Shown: positions 25,758 through 32,852 of the stretch, piece after piece
How positions within the stretch are numbered: position 1 is the first letter of the stretch
How the letters are laid out: each line of letters begins with the position of its first letter
Assembly (NCBI GenBank): GCA_038238115.1
Contig: JBBRYB010000011.1
Span: 55,339 to 119,338 of the forward strand
DNA from: JBBRYB01 sp038238115
GTDB lineage: Bacteria; Actinomycetota; Actinomycetes; Propionibacteriales; Nocardioidaceae
Length of the DNA stretch: 64,000 nt
Direction: 5' to 3'
Translations under genes and position numbers: made by a program
Notes under the pieces: generated by a model
Databases searched by the model: none
Told to the model about the DNA's origin: nothing
What the model saw: the letters and a program-made list of their open reading frames with translations, nothing else

Positions 25758-27394
25758 CGGGCTCCCTTTGCGACAGACATGGGCTCAGCGGTGAAGACGG
25801 GGCGCCCGCGCACGACGCTCTGCACACAGCAGGGCAGTGCATCGTCGGGGTGGAGGTCCGGCAGCTCGCCGGCGGGCGTCGGGGCGGACCCGCTGCCCAC
25901 TGCGCTGCCCGTGTCCCACACGGCGTACGTGGCCGGGGCTCCGGAGGTCAGCAGGCCACCGGTGTCGCAGCGCCGGGCGTGGTGACCGCCGCGGGTGTGG
26001 GCGGCGAAGGCGTCCCGCACGCTCAGACGCTCGGACTCCTCGTGGAGGAAAACGGCCGCCCGCACGCCGCCCCACGGGTCGAGCGGTGTGACCGGGCTGT
26101 CGGAGCCGAAGGCGAGCCCGACACCGGCTGCTCGCAGGCTGGCGAACGGGTTCATCGGTGCCGCTCGCTCGCTGCCGAGCCGGAGCTCATAAAGCTGCCC
26201 GGGTGCGCCCCAGGCGGCGTCGAAGGCCGGTTGCACGCTGGCGACGATGCCGAGCGCGGCCAGCACGGCGATCGCCTCTGCGTCCAGCATCTCGGCGTGC
26301 TCGAGCCGGTGCCGCCCGGCCACGAGCGACGGCGCGCCGACGATCTCGGCTGCTGACCGGAACCCAGCCATCACCTCGTGCATCGCCCGGTCGCCGATCA
26401 CGTGGAAGCCTGCCTGCTTGCCGGCCTGCGTGCAGGCGACGACATGGTCGCGCACCTGGTCACGGTCGAGATAGAGGTGGCCGCTGGTGTTGGCGTCGCA
26501 GTACGGCCCCTGGAGGGCGGCGGTGCGTGAGCCGATCGCACCGTCCACAGTGAGGTCTCCGGCATACCCGAACAGGAAGTCCTGCGGGGAGCTCCCGTCG
26601 AAGAGCGCTCCCCAGTAAGGCACCACCTCGGGCAGCGGGTCGGTGGCCTGGAGTGCCCGGATCGTGGCGAAGTCGCTGAAGGGGGAGATGTGAGGGGCGT
26701 TGACCTCGTGGACCGACGTGATGCCGCGGCTAGCCGCGTGGCGCAGAGCGCGCCTGATGGCGGCGGCGCGGTCCGCCTCGCTGCGCAGGCCGTGGGTCAC
26801 CTCGCGAGCGGCGTGATGCGCGTCGCGCTCCACCCGCCCGTCGGACGTCCACCCGTCGATGCCGGTGATCTCCGGGCGCAGGGCGATGAGCGCTGACGAC
26901 ACCACAGCGGAGTGCGAGTCGACCCGGGCGACGTAGGCGACCGCGCCGCCCACCGCCCGGTCCACCTCGTCGCGGCGCGGGGCGCGACCTTCAGGCCAGT
27001 GCGTCTCGTCCCAGCCATGCGCGAAGAGCACCGACCCCACGCTGATCGTCTCGGCGAAGGCCTCGAGGCGACTCAGCGCATCGGTCAGCGTCGGTGCGGG
27101 TGCCAGGTCGAGGGACTGGAGCGCGAAACCGGTCTGCGCCAGGTGCACGTGCGCATCGACGAAGCCCGGCGTGACGAGGCGGCCCTCGAGCTGCACGACG
27201 TCGTCGGCGATGTCGAGATGGCTGCGGGCGCCTTCCTCCTCGCCGACCCAGGCGATCTCACCGTCGACGACGAGCAGGGCGGTAGCGCCCGGCATCGAGG
27301 GTGCATAGACGCTCCCGCCGCGCAGCAGCAGCCGCCCGGCGTGCACCCCCGCGGAGTGCGCCGGGGGCGCGGCGCGACGTGGCTGTGAGCTCAT
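25754..27394 (-). CDS. YtcJ-like amidohydrolase in the lysine operon
   Basis: Metal-dependent hydrolase of 546 aa with the amidohydrolase barrel. Motifs: PGFVDAHVHL (HxH pair), GFHVIGDRAM, RLEHAEML and FGSDSPVTPLDPW, all typical of the YtcJ group (N-acyl or cyclic amide hydrolysis, substrates mostly unknown). It lies between kdd and kamD with a 4-bp gap and a 4-bp overlap, so it is made with the lysine enzymes. It could release lysine or beta-lysine from an N-acylated or lactam form, but no lysine-fermentation step requires it; this is inference. Confidence 0.88.
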   Translation of the reverse strand: MSSQPRRAAPPAHSAGVHAGRLLLRGGSVYAPSMPGATALLVVDGEIAWVGEEEGARSHLDIADDVVQLEGRLVTPGFVDAHVHLAQTGFALQSLDLAPAPTLTDALSRLEAFAETISVGSVLFAHGWDETHWPEGRAPRRDEVDRAVGGAVAYVARVDSHSAVVSSALIALRPEITGIDGWTSDGRVERDAHHAAREVTHGLRSEADRAAAIRRALRHAASRGITSVHEVNAPHISPFSDFATIRALQATDPLPEVVPYWGALFDGSSPQDFLFGYAGDLTVDGAIGSRTAALQGPYCDANTSGHLYLDRDQVRDHVVACTQAGKQAGFHVIGDRAMHEVMAGFRSAAEIVGAPSLVAGRHRLEHAEMLDAEAIAVLAALGIVASVQPAFDAAWGAPGQLYELRLGSERAAPMNPFASLRAAGVGLAFGSDSPVTPLDPWGGVRAAVFLHEESERLSVRDAFAAHTRGGHHARRCDTGGLLTSGAPATYAVWDTGSAVGSGSAPTPAGELPDLHPDDALPCCVQSVVRGRPVFTAEPMSVAKGAR

Positions 27395-27398
27395 GGCT

Positions 27399-28451
27399 CT
27401 ATCTTGCCGCCTCGTGCGCGACCCGAGACTCGAAGAGGGCGCGCACGCCGCGATGGCTGCGCAGGCGCTCGAGCGCGTAGTCGGCGTGGCCCGGCAGGTA
27501 GCCGTTCCCGATCAGCATCGTGACGTCGGCGGCGAGCCCCTCGGCCCCGAGGGCGGCCGCCGTGAACGACGTGGCCATCGAGAAGAAGATCACCGTGCCG
27601 CCCTGGGCGGTGGAAAGGATCGCGCCACCCTCACAGCCGGGCACGTCCACGCACACGACCGTCACATCGGCAGGCCCGCCGGCACGGGATACCGCAGTGC
27701 ACAGCGCGACCGGGTCACGGGCGTCAGCAAGCGTGGTCTCGTCGGCGAGCCCCTTGTCGGCGAGCAGGTCTACTTCACGCTGGACCGGGACGACCGCGAT
27801 CGTGCGGGCTGCGCCGGCCGCTTTCGCGGCGGCCAAGGACAATGACCCGGACTTGCCGGCCCCCCCGACAACACAGACTGTTGGGCTGGCGCCCCTGGCG
27901 ACGTACGCGCCCACGACTCGAGCCGTCAGGGCTGGGGCGCCGCACACGTCCATCACGGCCAGTGCGAGCGGCGTCGGCAGGTCGTCGGGAAGGACGGCGA
28001 CGATCGAGCGGCCGAAGAGGATGGCGTAGCCCTCGCAGGGGACCTGCTCGCTGCGGCCGTCCCAGCCGGCCAGCGCGTCGGTGACCACGAGCGGCGTGAG
28101 TGTGAGTGAGACGAGCGTGGTGACATCGTCGCCAACCGCGACGCCGAGCGGGGACTCGGGCCCGACCTCGTCGACCCGGCCGGTCAGCATGCCGCCCGAA
28201 CCCGTCACCGGGTTATGCATCTTGCCGCGCCTTTCGATGATGTCCAGCACCTCGGCGCGGACGGCGGCACCGTCGCCGTGGTGCTTGTCCGACAGCTGGC
28301 GAAACGACGCGGCATCGAGGTTGAGGCGGCTCACGCACACGCGGACCTCGTCAGGCCAGAGCTCCCACGTGGTGTCGAGACGGGTGGCCGCCTGCGGGAG
28401 GACGCCGGCCGGTTCCAGCACCCGGTGCAAGCCCGTGGGGTCACTGTCCAC
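27399..28451 (-). CDS. kdd: L-erythro-3,5-diaminohexanoate dehydrogenase
   Basis: Oxidatively deaminates 3,5-diaminohexanoate to 5-amino-3-oxohexanoate with NAD(P)+. The protein is 350 aa. The middle shows a zinc-free MDR-like Rossmann domain, VCVVGGAGKSGSLSLAAAKAAG, and the N-terminus has the family segment SDKHHGDGAAVRAEV. The reading frame extends to 28556, but the GTG at 28451 has GGGAGG 5 bases upstream and matches the usual start. It is the first gene of the minus-strand lysine operon, divergent from kamA. Confidence 0.92.
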   Translation of the reverse strand: MDSDPTGLHRVLEPAGVLPQAATRLDTTWELWPDEVRVCVSRLNLDAASFRQLSDKHHGDGAAVRAEVLDIIERRGKMHNPVTGSGGMLTGRVDEVGPESPLGVAVGDDVTTLVSLTLTPLVVTDALAGWDGRSEQVPCEGYAILFGRSIVAVLPDDLPTPLALAVMDVCGAPALTARVVGAYVARGASPTVCVVGGAGKSGSLSLAAAKAAGAARTIAVVPVQREVDLLADKGLADETTLADARDPVALCTAVSRAGGPADVTVVCVDVPGCEGGAILSTAQGGTVIFFSMATSFTAAALGAEGLAADVTMLIGNGYLPGHADYALERLRSHRGVRALFESRVAHEAAR

Positions 28452-28501
28452 GGAAACCTCCCTCTTAGCTGGGTAGTCGGCCGCAAGTCGTCCGGTGTCA
28501 C

Positions 28502-28561
28502 GTTGCTTGTGCCGCATATCCTCCCGTACTCTGGCACGAGATACCGCCACATACAAACAAC
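28502..28561. promoter_or_regulatory. kamA/kdd divergent control region with inverted GTTGYTTGT half-sites
   Basis: A kamA promoter is visible as TTGCTT (28503-28508), an 18-bp spacer and TACTCT (28527-28532). GTTGCTTGT (28502-28510) and ACAAACAAC (28553-28561) form an inverted pair with one mismatch that brackets it. The Lrp-type regulator gene next to kamA is a plausible owner of these sites. Confidence 0.4.
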
Positions 28562-28596
28562 GGTGCGCAGTCGTGTGCGCCTGGAGGTGTACGCCC

Positions 28597-30030
28597 GTGA
28601 CCCGCCAGCATGGCCTCGACCAGCCCTACCCCTACACGCGGGTGGAGCTCGTCGAACCCGACTGGACCCGTCTGCCCGGCTGGAAGGACGTCACGGCGGC
28701 GCAGTGGGAGTCGGTGCAGTGGCAGCGGGCGCACTGCATCAAGAACATCAAGCAGATGCGGGAGGTATTCGGCGACCTCGTCGAGGACCGGTTCTACGCC
28801 GACCTCGAGCGCGACCAGGCCGAGCGGGCCACGATGTCAATGCTCCTCCCGCCGCAGATGGTCAACACGATGGTGGCGGGGGCGGTGCCCTCCACCGAGG
28901 CGATGTATGCAGACCCCGTGCGGCGCTACATGCTGCCCGTCTTCTCCGACCGGCGCACCGACTGGCCCAGCCACCCGCACGCCACCCGCGACAGCCTGCA
29001 CGAGCACGACATGTGGGTGGCCGAGGGCCTGACGCATCGCTACCCCACCAAGGTGCTCGCCGAGATGCTGCCGACGTGTCCGCAGTACTGCGGCCACTGC
29101 ACGCGGATGGACCTCGTCGGCAACTCCACGCCGGTGATCGACAAGCTGAAGTTCAACCTCAAGCCCGTCGACCGGGTCGAGCAGATGCTGACCTATCTTC
29201 GCTTGCACCCCGGTGTACGTGACGTCGTCGTCTCCGGTGGTGACGTCGCCAACATGCCGTGGCCACGCCTCGAGGCGTTCGTCGACGCGGTGCTCGACAT
29301 CGACAACATCCGCGACATCAGGCTCGCCACGAAGGCCCTGATGGGGCTGCCTCAGCACTGGCTGCAGGACGAGGTGCGCGCCGGCATGGAGCGGCTCGCG
29401 ACGAAGGCACAGGCCCGGGGCGCGTCCATCGCGATCCATACCCACGTCAACCACGCCAACTCGGTGACGCCGCTTGTCGCGAGGGCCACCCGCGCCATGC
29501 TCGACACCGGCATCCGCGACGTGCGCAACCAGGGCGTGCTCATGGGCGGAATCAACGACGACCCGCACCGGTTGCTCGACCTCTGCTTCGCCCTGCTCGA
29601 TGGTGCGCAGATCATGCCCTACTACTTCTACATGTGCGACATGATCCCCTTCAGCGAGCACTGGAGGGTGTCAGTGGCGCGCGCTCAGGACCTGCAGCAC
29701 GCGATCATGGGCTACCTGCCCGGTTTCGCCACTCCGCGAATCGTGTGCGACGTACCTTTCGTCGGGAAGCGGTGGGTGCACCAGCTGGAGTCGTACGACC
29801 GCGACCACGGGATCTCCTACTGGACGAAGAACTACCGGACGTCGATCGAGCATGACGACGCCGAGGCGCTTACCCGCACCTATGAGTACTACGACCCGAT
29901 CCACACGCTGCCGAAGCTCGGCCAGGACTGGTGGCGCCAGCACGCCGGCGACCACCTCGCGGCCGCGGAACAGGCCGCCAAGGCCTCCCGCGAGGCCGCC
30001 GAGTCGCAGAAGTCCCTCCCCGTCGCCTAG
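28597..30030 (+). CDS. kamA: L-lysine 2,3-aminomutase
   Basis: Radical-SAM, PLP-dependent enzyme that converts L-lysine to L-beta-lysine, the first step of the pathway. The protein is 477 aa, about 60 longer than the clostridial enzyme, mainly at both termini. The radical-SAM motif is CPQYCGHC (Cys161, Cys165, Cys168; CxxxCxxC). Further signatures are VVVSGGDVANMP and the C-terminal VGKRWVHQLESYDRD. The GTG at 28597 has GGAGG nearby and removes about 34 non-conserved residues from the open frame. Radical-SAM chemistry suggests expression when oxygen is low, or protection of the cluster (inference). Confidence 0.94.
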   Translation: MTRQHGLDQPYPYTRVELVEPDWTRLPGWKDVTAAQWESVQWQRAHCIKNIKQMREVFGDLVEDRFYADLERDQAERATMSMLLPPQMVNTMVAGAVPSTEAMYADPVRRYMLPVFSDRRTDWPSHPHATRDSLHEHDMWVAEGLTHRYPTKVLAEMLPTCPQYCGHCTRMDLVGNSTPVIDKLKFNLKPVDRVEQMLTYLRLHPGVRDVVVSGGDVANMPWPRLEAFVDAVLDIDNIRDIRLATKALMGLPQHWLQDEVRAGMERLATKAQARGASIAIHTHVNHANSVTPLVARATRAMLDTGIRDVRNQGVLMGGINDDPHRLLDLCFALLDGAQIMPYYFYMCDMIPFSEHWRVSVARAQDLQHAIMGYLPGFATPRIVCDVPFVGKRWVHQLESYDRDHGISYWTKNYRTSIEHDDAEALTRTYEYYDPIHTLPKLGQDWWRQHAGDHLAAAEQAAKASREAAESQKSLPVA

Positions 30031-30051
30031 ACCTTCACCCCGACCGGAGCC

Positions 30052-30083
30052 CGCTTGTCCCGCGAAAATTTGTGGGACAAGCG
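30052..30083. terminator. Bidirectional terminator between kamA and the Lrp gene
   Basis: Perfect 10-base arms, CGCTTGTCCC (30052-30061) and its complement (30074-30083), around a 12-base loop that contains GAAAATTT. It sits midway in the 90-bp gap between two convergent genes. Confidence 0.7.
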
Positions 30084-30120
30084 CCGTGCAACGCGCGACA
30101 ACCGATGCCCGGTCGCCAGG

Positions 30121-30576
30121 TCAGAACTGAGGGAGCCGGGACTCGTACGGCGTGGACAACACGATCGTCGTCCGGGTGGACACGTTGGCGGTGGACCTGA
30201 TCCGCGCCAACAGGTTCTCGAGGTCGCTGGGCTCGGCGACCCTGACCTTCAGGATGTAGGACTCGTCTCCAGCCACCGAGTGACATGCCTCGATCTCGGA
30301 GATCCCCGACAGCCGTTCCGGCGAGTCGTCGGGCTGTGACGGGTCGATGGGTCTGATCGAGATGAAGGCCGTCAGTGGCAGCCCGACCTCGCGGAAGTCG
30401 ATCGTCGCCCCATAGCCGCGGATCACCCCGCGCTGCTCCAGGCGCTTGACCCGCTGGTGCACCGCGGACGTCGACAGCCCGGTCTGCTTGCCGAGGTCGG
30501 TAAACGACATCCGGCCGTCCGCGGCCAGCAGCTGGCAGATCAGGCGGTCGACGGCTTCGATCGAGCGCTCGGCCAT
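30121..30576 (-). CDS. Lrp/AsnC-family transcriptional regulator
   Basis: Regulator of 151 aa. Winged HTH at residues about 20-60 (MSFTDLGKQTGLSTSAVHQRVKRL), then an ActD/RAM effector-binding domain with ACHSVAGDESYILKVRV. Such proteins sense amino acids. It lies next to kamA, in the same relative position as LrpA (Rv3291c) to the lysine aminotransferase gene in M. tuberculosis, so lysine-dependent control of the kam genes is likely but unproven. Its ATG shares one base with the stop of the M24 peptidase gene, so the two are coupled. Confidence 0.9.
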   Translation of the reverse strand: MAERSIEAVDRLICQLLAADGRMSFTDLGKQTGLSTSAVHQRVKRLEQRGVIRGYGATIDFREVGLPLTAFISIRPIDPSQPDDSPERLSGISEIEACHSVAGDESYILKVRVAEPSDLENLLARIRSTANVSTRTTIVLSTPYESRLPQF

Positions 30577-31685
30577 CAGCCCTCCAGCACCGTCAGCCTC
30601 CGGCTGGTCCGGTTGAGGCGCTCCGCCCCCTCACTCGTGGTCACCACGATGTCCTCGATTCGCGCGCCGTGTCGACCGGGCAGGTAGATGCCGGGCTCGA
30701 TCGAGAACGCCATGCCCGGCGCCAGCAACCGGGTGTTGCCCTCGACGATGTAGGGCTCCTCATGCGTCTCCAGCCCAATGCCGTGTCCGGTGCGATGCAC
30801 GAAGTACTCGGCGAAACCGCCATCGCGGATCACTTCGCGTCCGACATGGTCGACCGACTCCGCGCTGACACCGGGACGGGCGAAGTCGCACTGCGCCCGC
30901 TGTGCCTCGAGGAGCACCTCGAAGTAGCCGGTCACGCTCGGATCCGGCTCGGCCCCGAGGACGTACGTGCGCGTGCAGTCACTGCAGTATCCGTCGGTGG
31001 TAGAACCGCCGATGTCGACAACGACTGTGTCGCCGGTCTCGATCGTGCGGTCCGACACCGCATGGTGTGGGGAGGCGCTGTTCGGCCCGGACGCGACGAT
31101 CACGAAATCTGCGCTGACGTGTCCCTCGGCCACGATCGCCTCCGCGATGAGGCGTGCGGCCTCACGTTCCGTGCGACCTACGCGGAGAAACTCCGCCATC
31201 CGCAGGTGCACCCGGTCGATCGCCGTGGCAGCGTGCCGCAGGGACGTGATCTCGTCAGCCCCCTTGTGCATCCGCTGTTCGGAGATGATCGCACCGGCCG
31301 CCTGCAGCCGGATGCCGGGACACGCCTCCTGCAGTCGAAAGACGCGGCTCGCCCACATGTGGTCGTCGACCGCGACAACCGACGGTGCTCCCAGCCAGGA
31401 CAGGGCCGCCGCATAGGCGTCCTGCGTCTCCTCATGCGTAACAATCCGCATCCCCGCAAGGCCCGCTGGGGACCGTTCGGCCTCGGGCAGCTCCAGCACA
31501 GGGACGAGCAGGGCAGGGTCGCTGTCGACGGGTACGACCAGCGCCGTCAACCGCTCCAGCGGGCGGGCGTCGTAGCCGGTCAGGTAGCGGAGGTCGGCGC
31601 CCGGCGTCACCACGAGCCCCTTGACCCCAGCCGCTGCCATGGCCGCCTGCACGCGGTGCAGACGCGAGGCTAGGTCTGCGGTCAT
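30576..31685 (-). CDS. M24-family metallopeptidase (Xaa-Pro aminopeptidase/dipeptidase-like)
   Basis: Cytosolic pita-bread peptidase of 369 aa, removing or cleaving residues adjacent to proline. An N-terminal creatinase-like domain is followed by the catalytic domain with metal ligands Asp in VVVDIGG, Asp in CSDCTRTY, His in RTGHGIGLETHE, Glu in SIEPGIYLPG and Glu in RIEDIVV. Its ATG follows TAGAGT (31692-31697 on the minus strand) by 6 bases, so it should be leaderless and drives the downstream Lrp gene. A link with lysine use could be supply of amino acids from peptides (inference). Confidence 0.9.
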   Translation of the reverse strand: MTADLASRLHRVQAAMAAAGVKGLVVTPGADLRYLTGYDARPLERLTALVVPVDSDPALLVPVLELPEAERSPAGLAGMRIVTHEETQDAYAAALSWLGAPSVVAVDDHMWASRVFRLQEACPGIRLQAAGAIISEQRMHKGADEITSLRHAATAIDRVHLRMAEFLRVGRTEREAARLIAEAIVAEGHVSADFVIVASGPNSASPHHAVSDRTIETGDTVVVDIGGSTTDGYCSDCTRTYVLGAEPDPSVTGYFEVLLEAQRAQCDFARPGVSAESVDHVGREVIRDGGFAEYFVHRTGHGIGLETHEEPYIVEGNTRLLAPGMAFSIEPGIYLPGRHGARIEDIVVTTSEGAERLNRTSRRLTVLEG

Positions 31686-31724
31686 GGCGTTACTCTAGCC
31701 GTGGCCGCGTGGCATCATCGCGGT

Positions 31725-32672
31725 GTGACGTCCCGCCTGATGCTCCTCGACACCGCCTCACTGTACTTCCGGGCGTACTTCGGTGTGCCCGACTCGGTGC
31801 GGGCGCCGGACGGTACCCCGGTCAACGCCGTACGGGGCCTGCTCGACTTCATCACCCGCCTCGTCTCTACCTACGAGCCGACCGACCTGGTGGCCTGCTG
31901 GGACGACGACTGGCGTCCGGGGTGGCGGGTGGACCTGATCCCGAGCTACAAGGCGCACCGCGTGGTGGCCGCGAAGCCCACCGCCGTCGACATCGAAGTC
32001 ACTCCGGACCAGCTCGAGGCGCAGGTGCCGATCATTCGCGAAGTCCTCGACGCGCTGTGCATCCCCGTCGTCGGTGCTGCCCACCACGAGGCTGACGACG
32101 TCATCGGCACGCTGGCGACGACGTGGCCCGGCGCGGTCGACGTCGTGACCGGCGACCGTGACCTGTTCCAGCTCGTCAATGACGCTCACCCGGTCAGGGT
32201 GCTCTACACCGCGCGGGGCGTGGGCAAGCTCGAGATTCTCGACGACGCGGCAGTGGTGTCGAAGTATGGTGTCCTGCCCGAGCAGTACGCCGACTTCGCC
32301 GTACTGCGTGGTGATACCTCGGACGGGCTGCCTGGCGTCAAGGGTGTCGGCGAGAAGACCGCCGCCAGCCTGTTGCAGCAGTACGGCGACCTGGCCTGCA
32401 TCGTCGAGGCCGCCGCAGACCCCACCAGCGGTCTCTCGTCGGGGCTGAGCGGCAAGATCGTGGCGGCCGCCCCCTACCTGCGGGTGGCACCTACCGTCGT
32501 GGCGGTGGTGAGGGACCTGCCGCTGCCGACGGTGGACTGCGCCATCACACCGCTGACCGCGAGTGCAGTCGAGCACGTCAAGGATCTGGGCCAGCGGCAC
32601 GGACTCGGCTCAGCGGTGACGCGCGTGCTCAGCGCTCTCGGCAACCCGGCGGTGGAGGAGCAACGGGGTTGA
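31725..32672 (+). CDS. 5'-3' exonuclease (PolA-exonuclease-like)
   Basis: Structure-specific nuclease of 315 aa homologous to the N-terminal domain of DNA polymerase I and to M. tuberculosis Rv2090. LLLDTASLYFRAYFG, ACWDDDWRPGWR, HHEADDVIGTLA and VTGDRDLFQLV contain the metal-binding acidic residues; GLPGVKGVGEKTAASLLQQYG is the helix-hairpin-helix. No polymerase domain follows. The GTG at 31725 is chosen over an in-frame ATG eight codons earlier because homologues start at the first beta strand. It is convergent with helY, as in mycobacteria. Confidence 0.92.
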   Translation: MTSRLMLLDTASLYFRAYFGVPDSVRAPDGTPVNAVRGLLDFITRLVSTYEPTDLVACWDDDWRPGWRVDLIPSYKAHRVVAAKPTAVDIEVTPDQLEAQVPIIREVLDALCIPVVGAAHHEADDVIGTLATTWPGAVDVVTGDRDLFQLVNDAHPVRVLYTARGVGKLEILDDAAVVSKYGVLPEQYADFAVLRGDTSDGLPGVKGVGEKTAASLLQQYGDLACIVEAAADPTSGLSSGLSGKIVAAAPYLRVAPTVVAVVRDLPLPTVDCAITPLTASAVEHVKDLGQRHGLGSAVTRVLSALGNPAVEEQRG

Positions 32673-32852
32673 GCGACCGGGCCCCTGGAGGGGGTGTTTC
32701 AGGCGCTCGCGCACGATGTCCGCGGCGGCATGCTTGCCGCCTCGCCGTGGGCGAGCTGGCGGTTGGCGAGCTGGCCGATCCGCTGCCGATGTCGCTGTGC
32801 CTGCGGAGTACCTCGAAGCCCACGAAGCGAGTTGCCTACGCCGACCGGCGTG

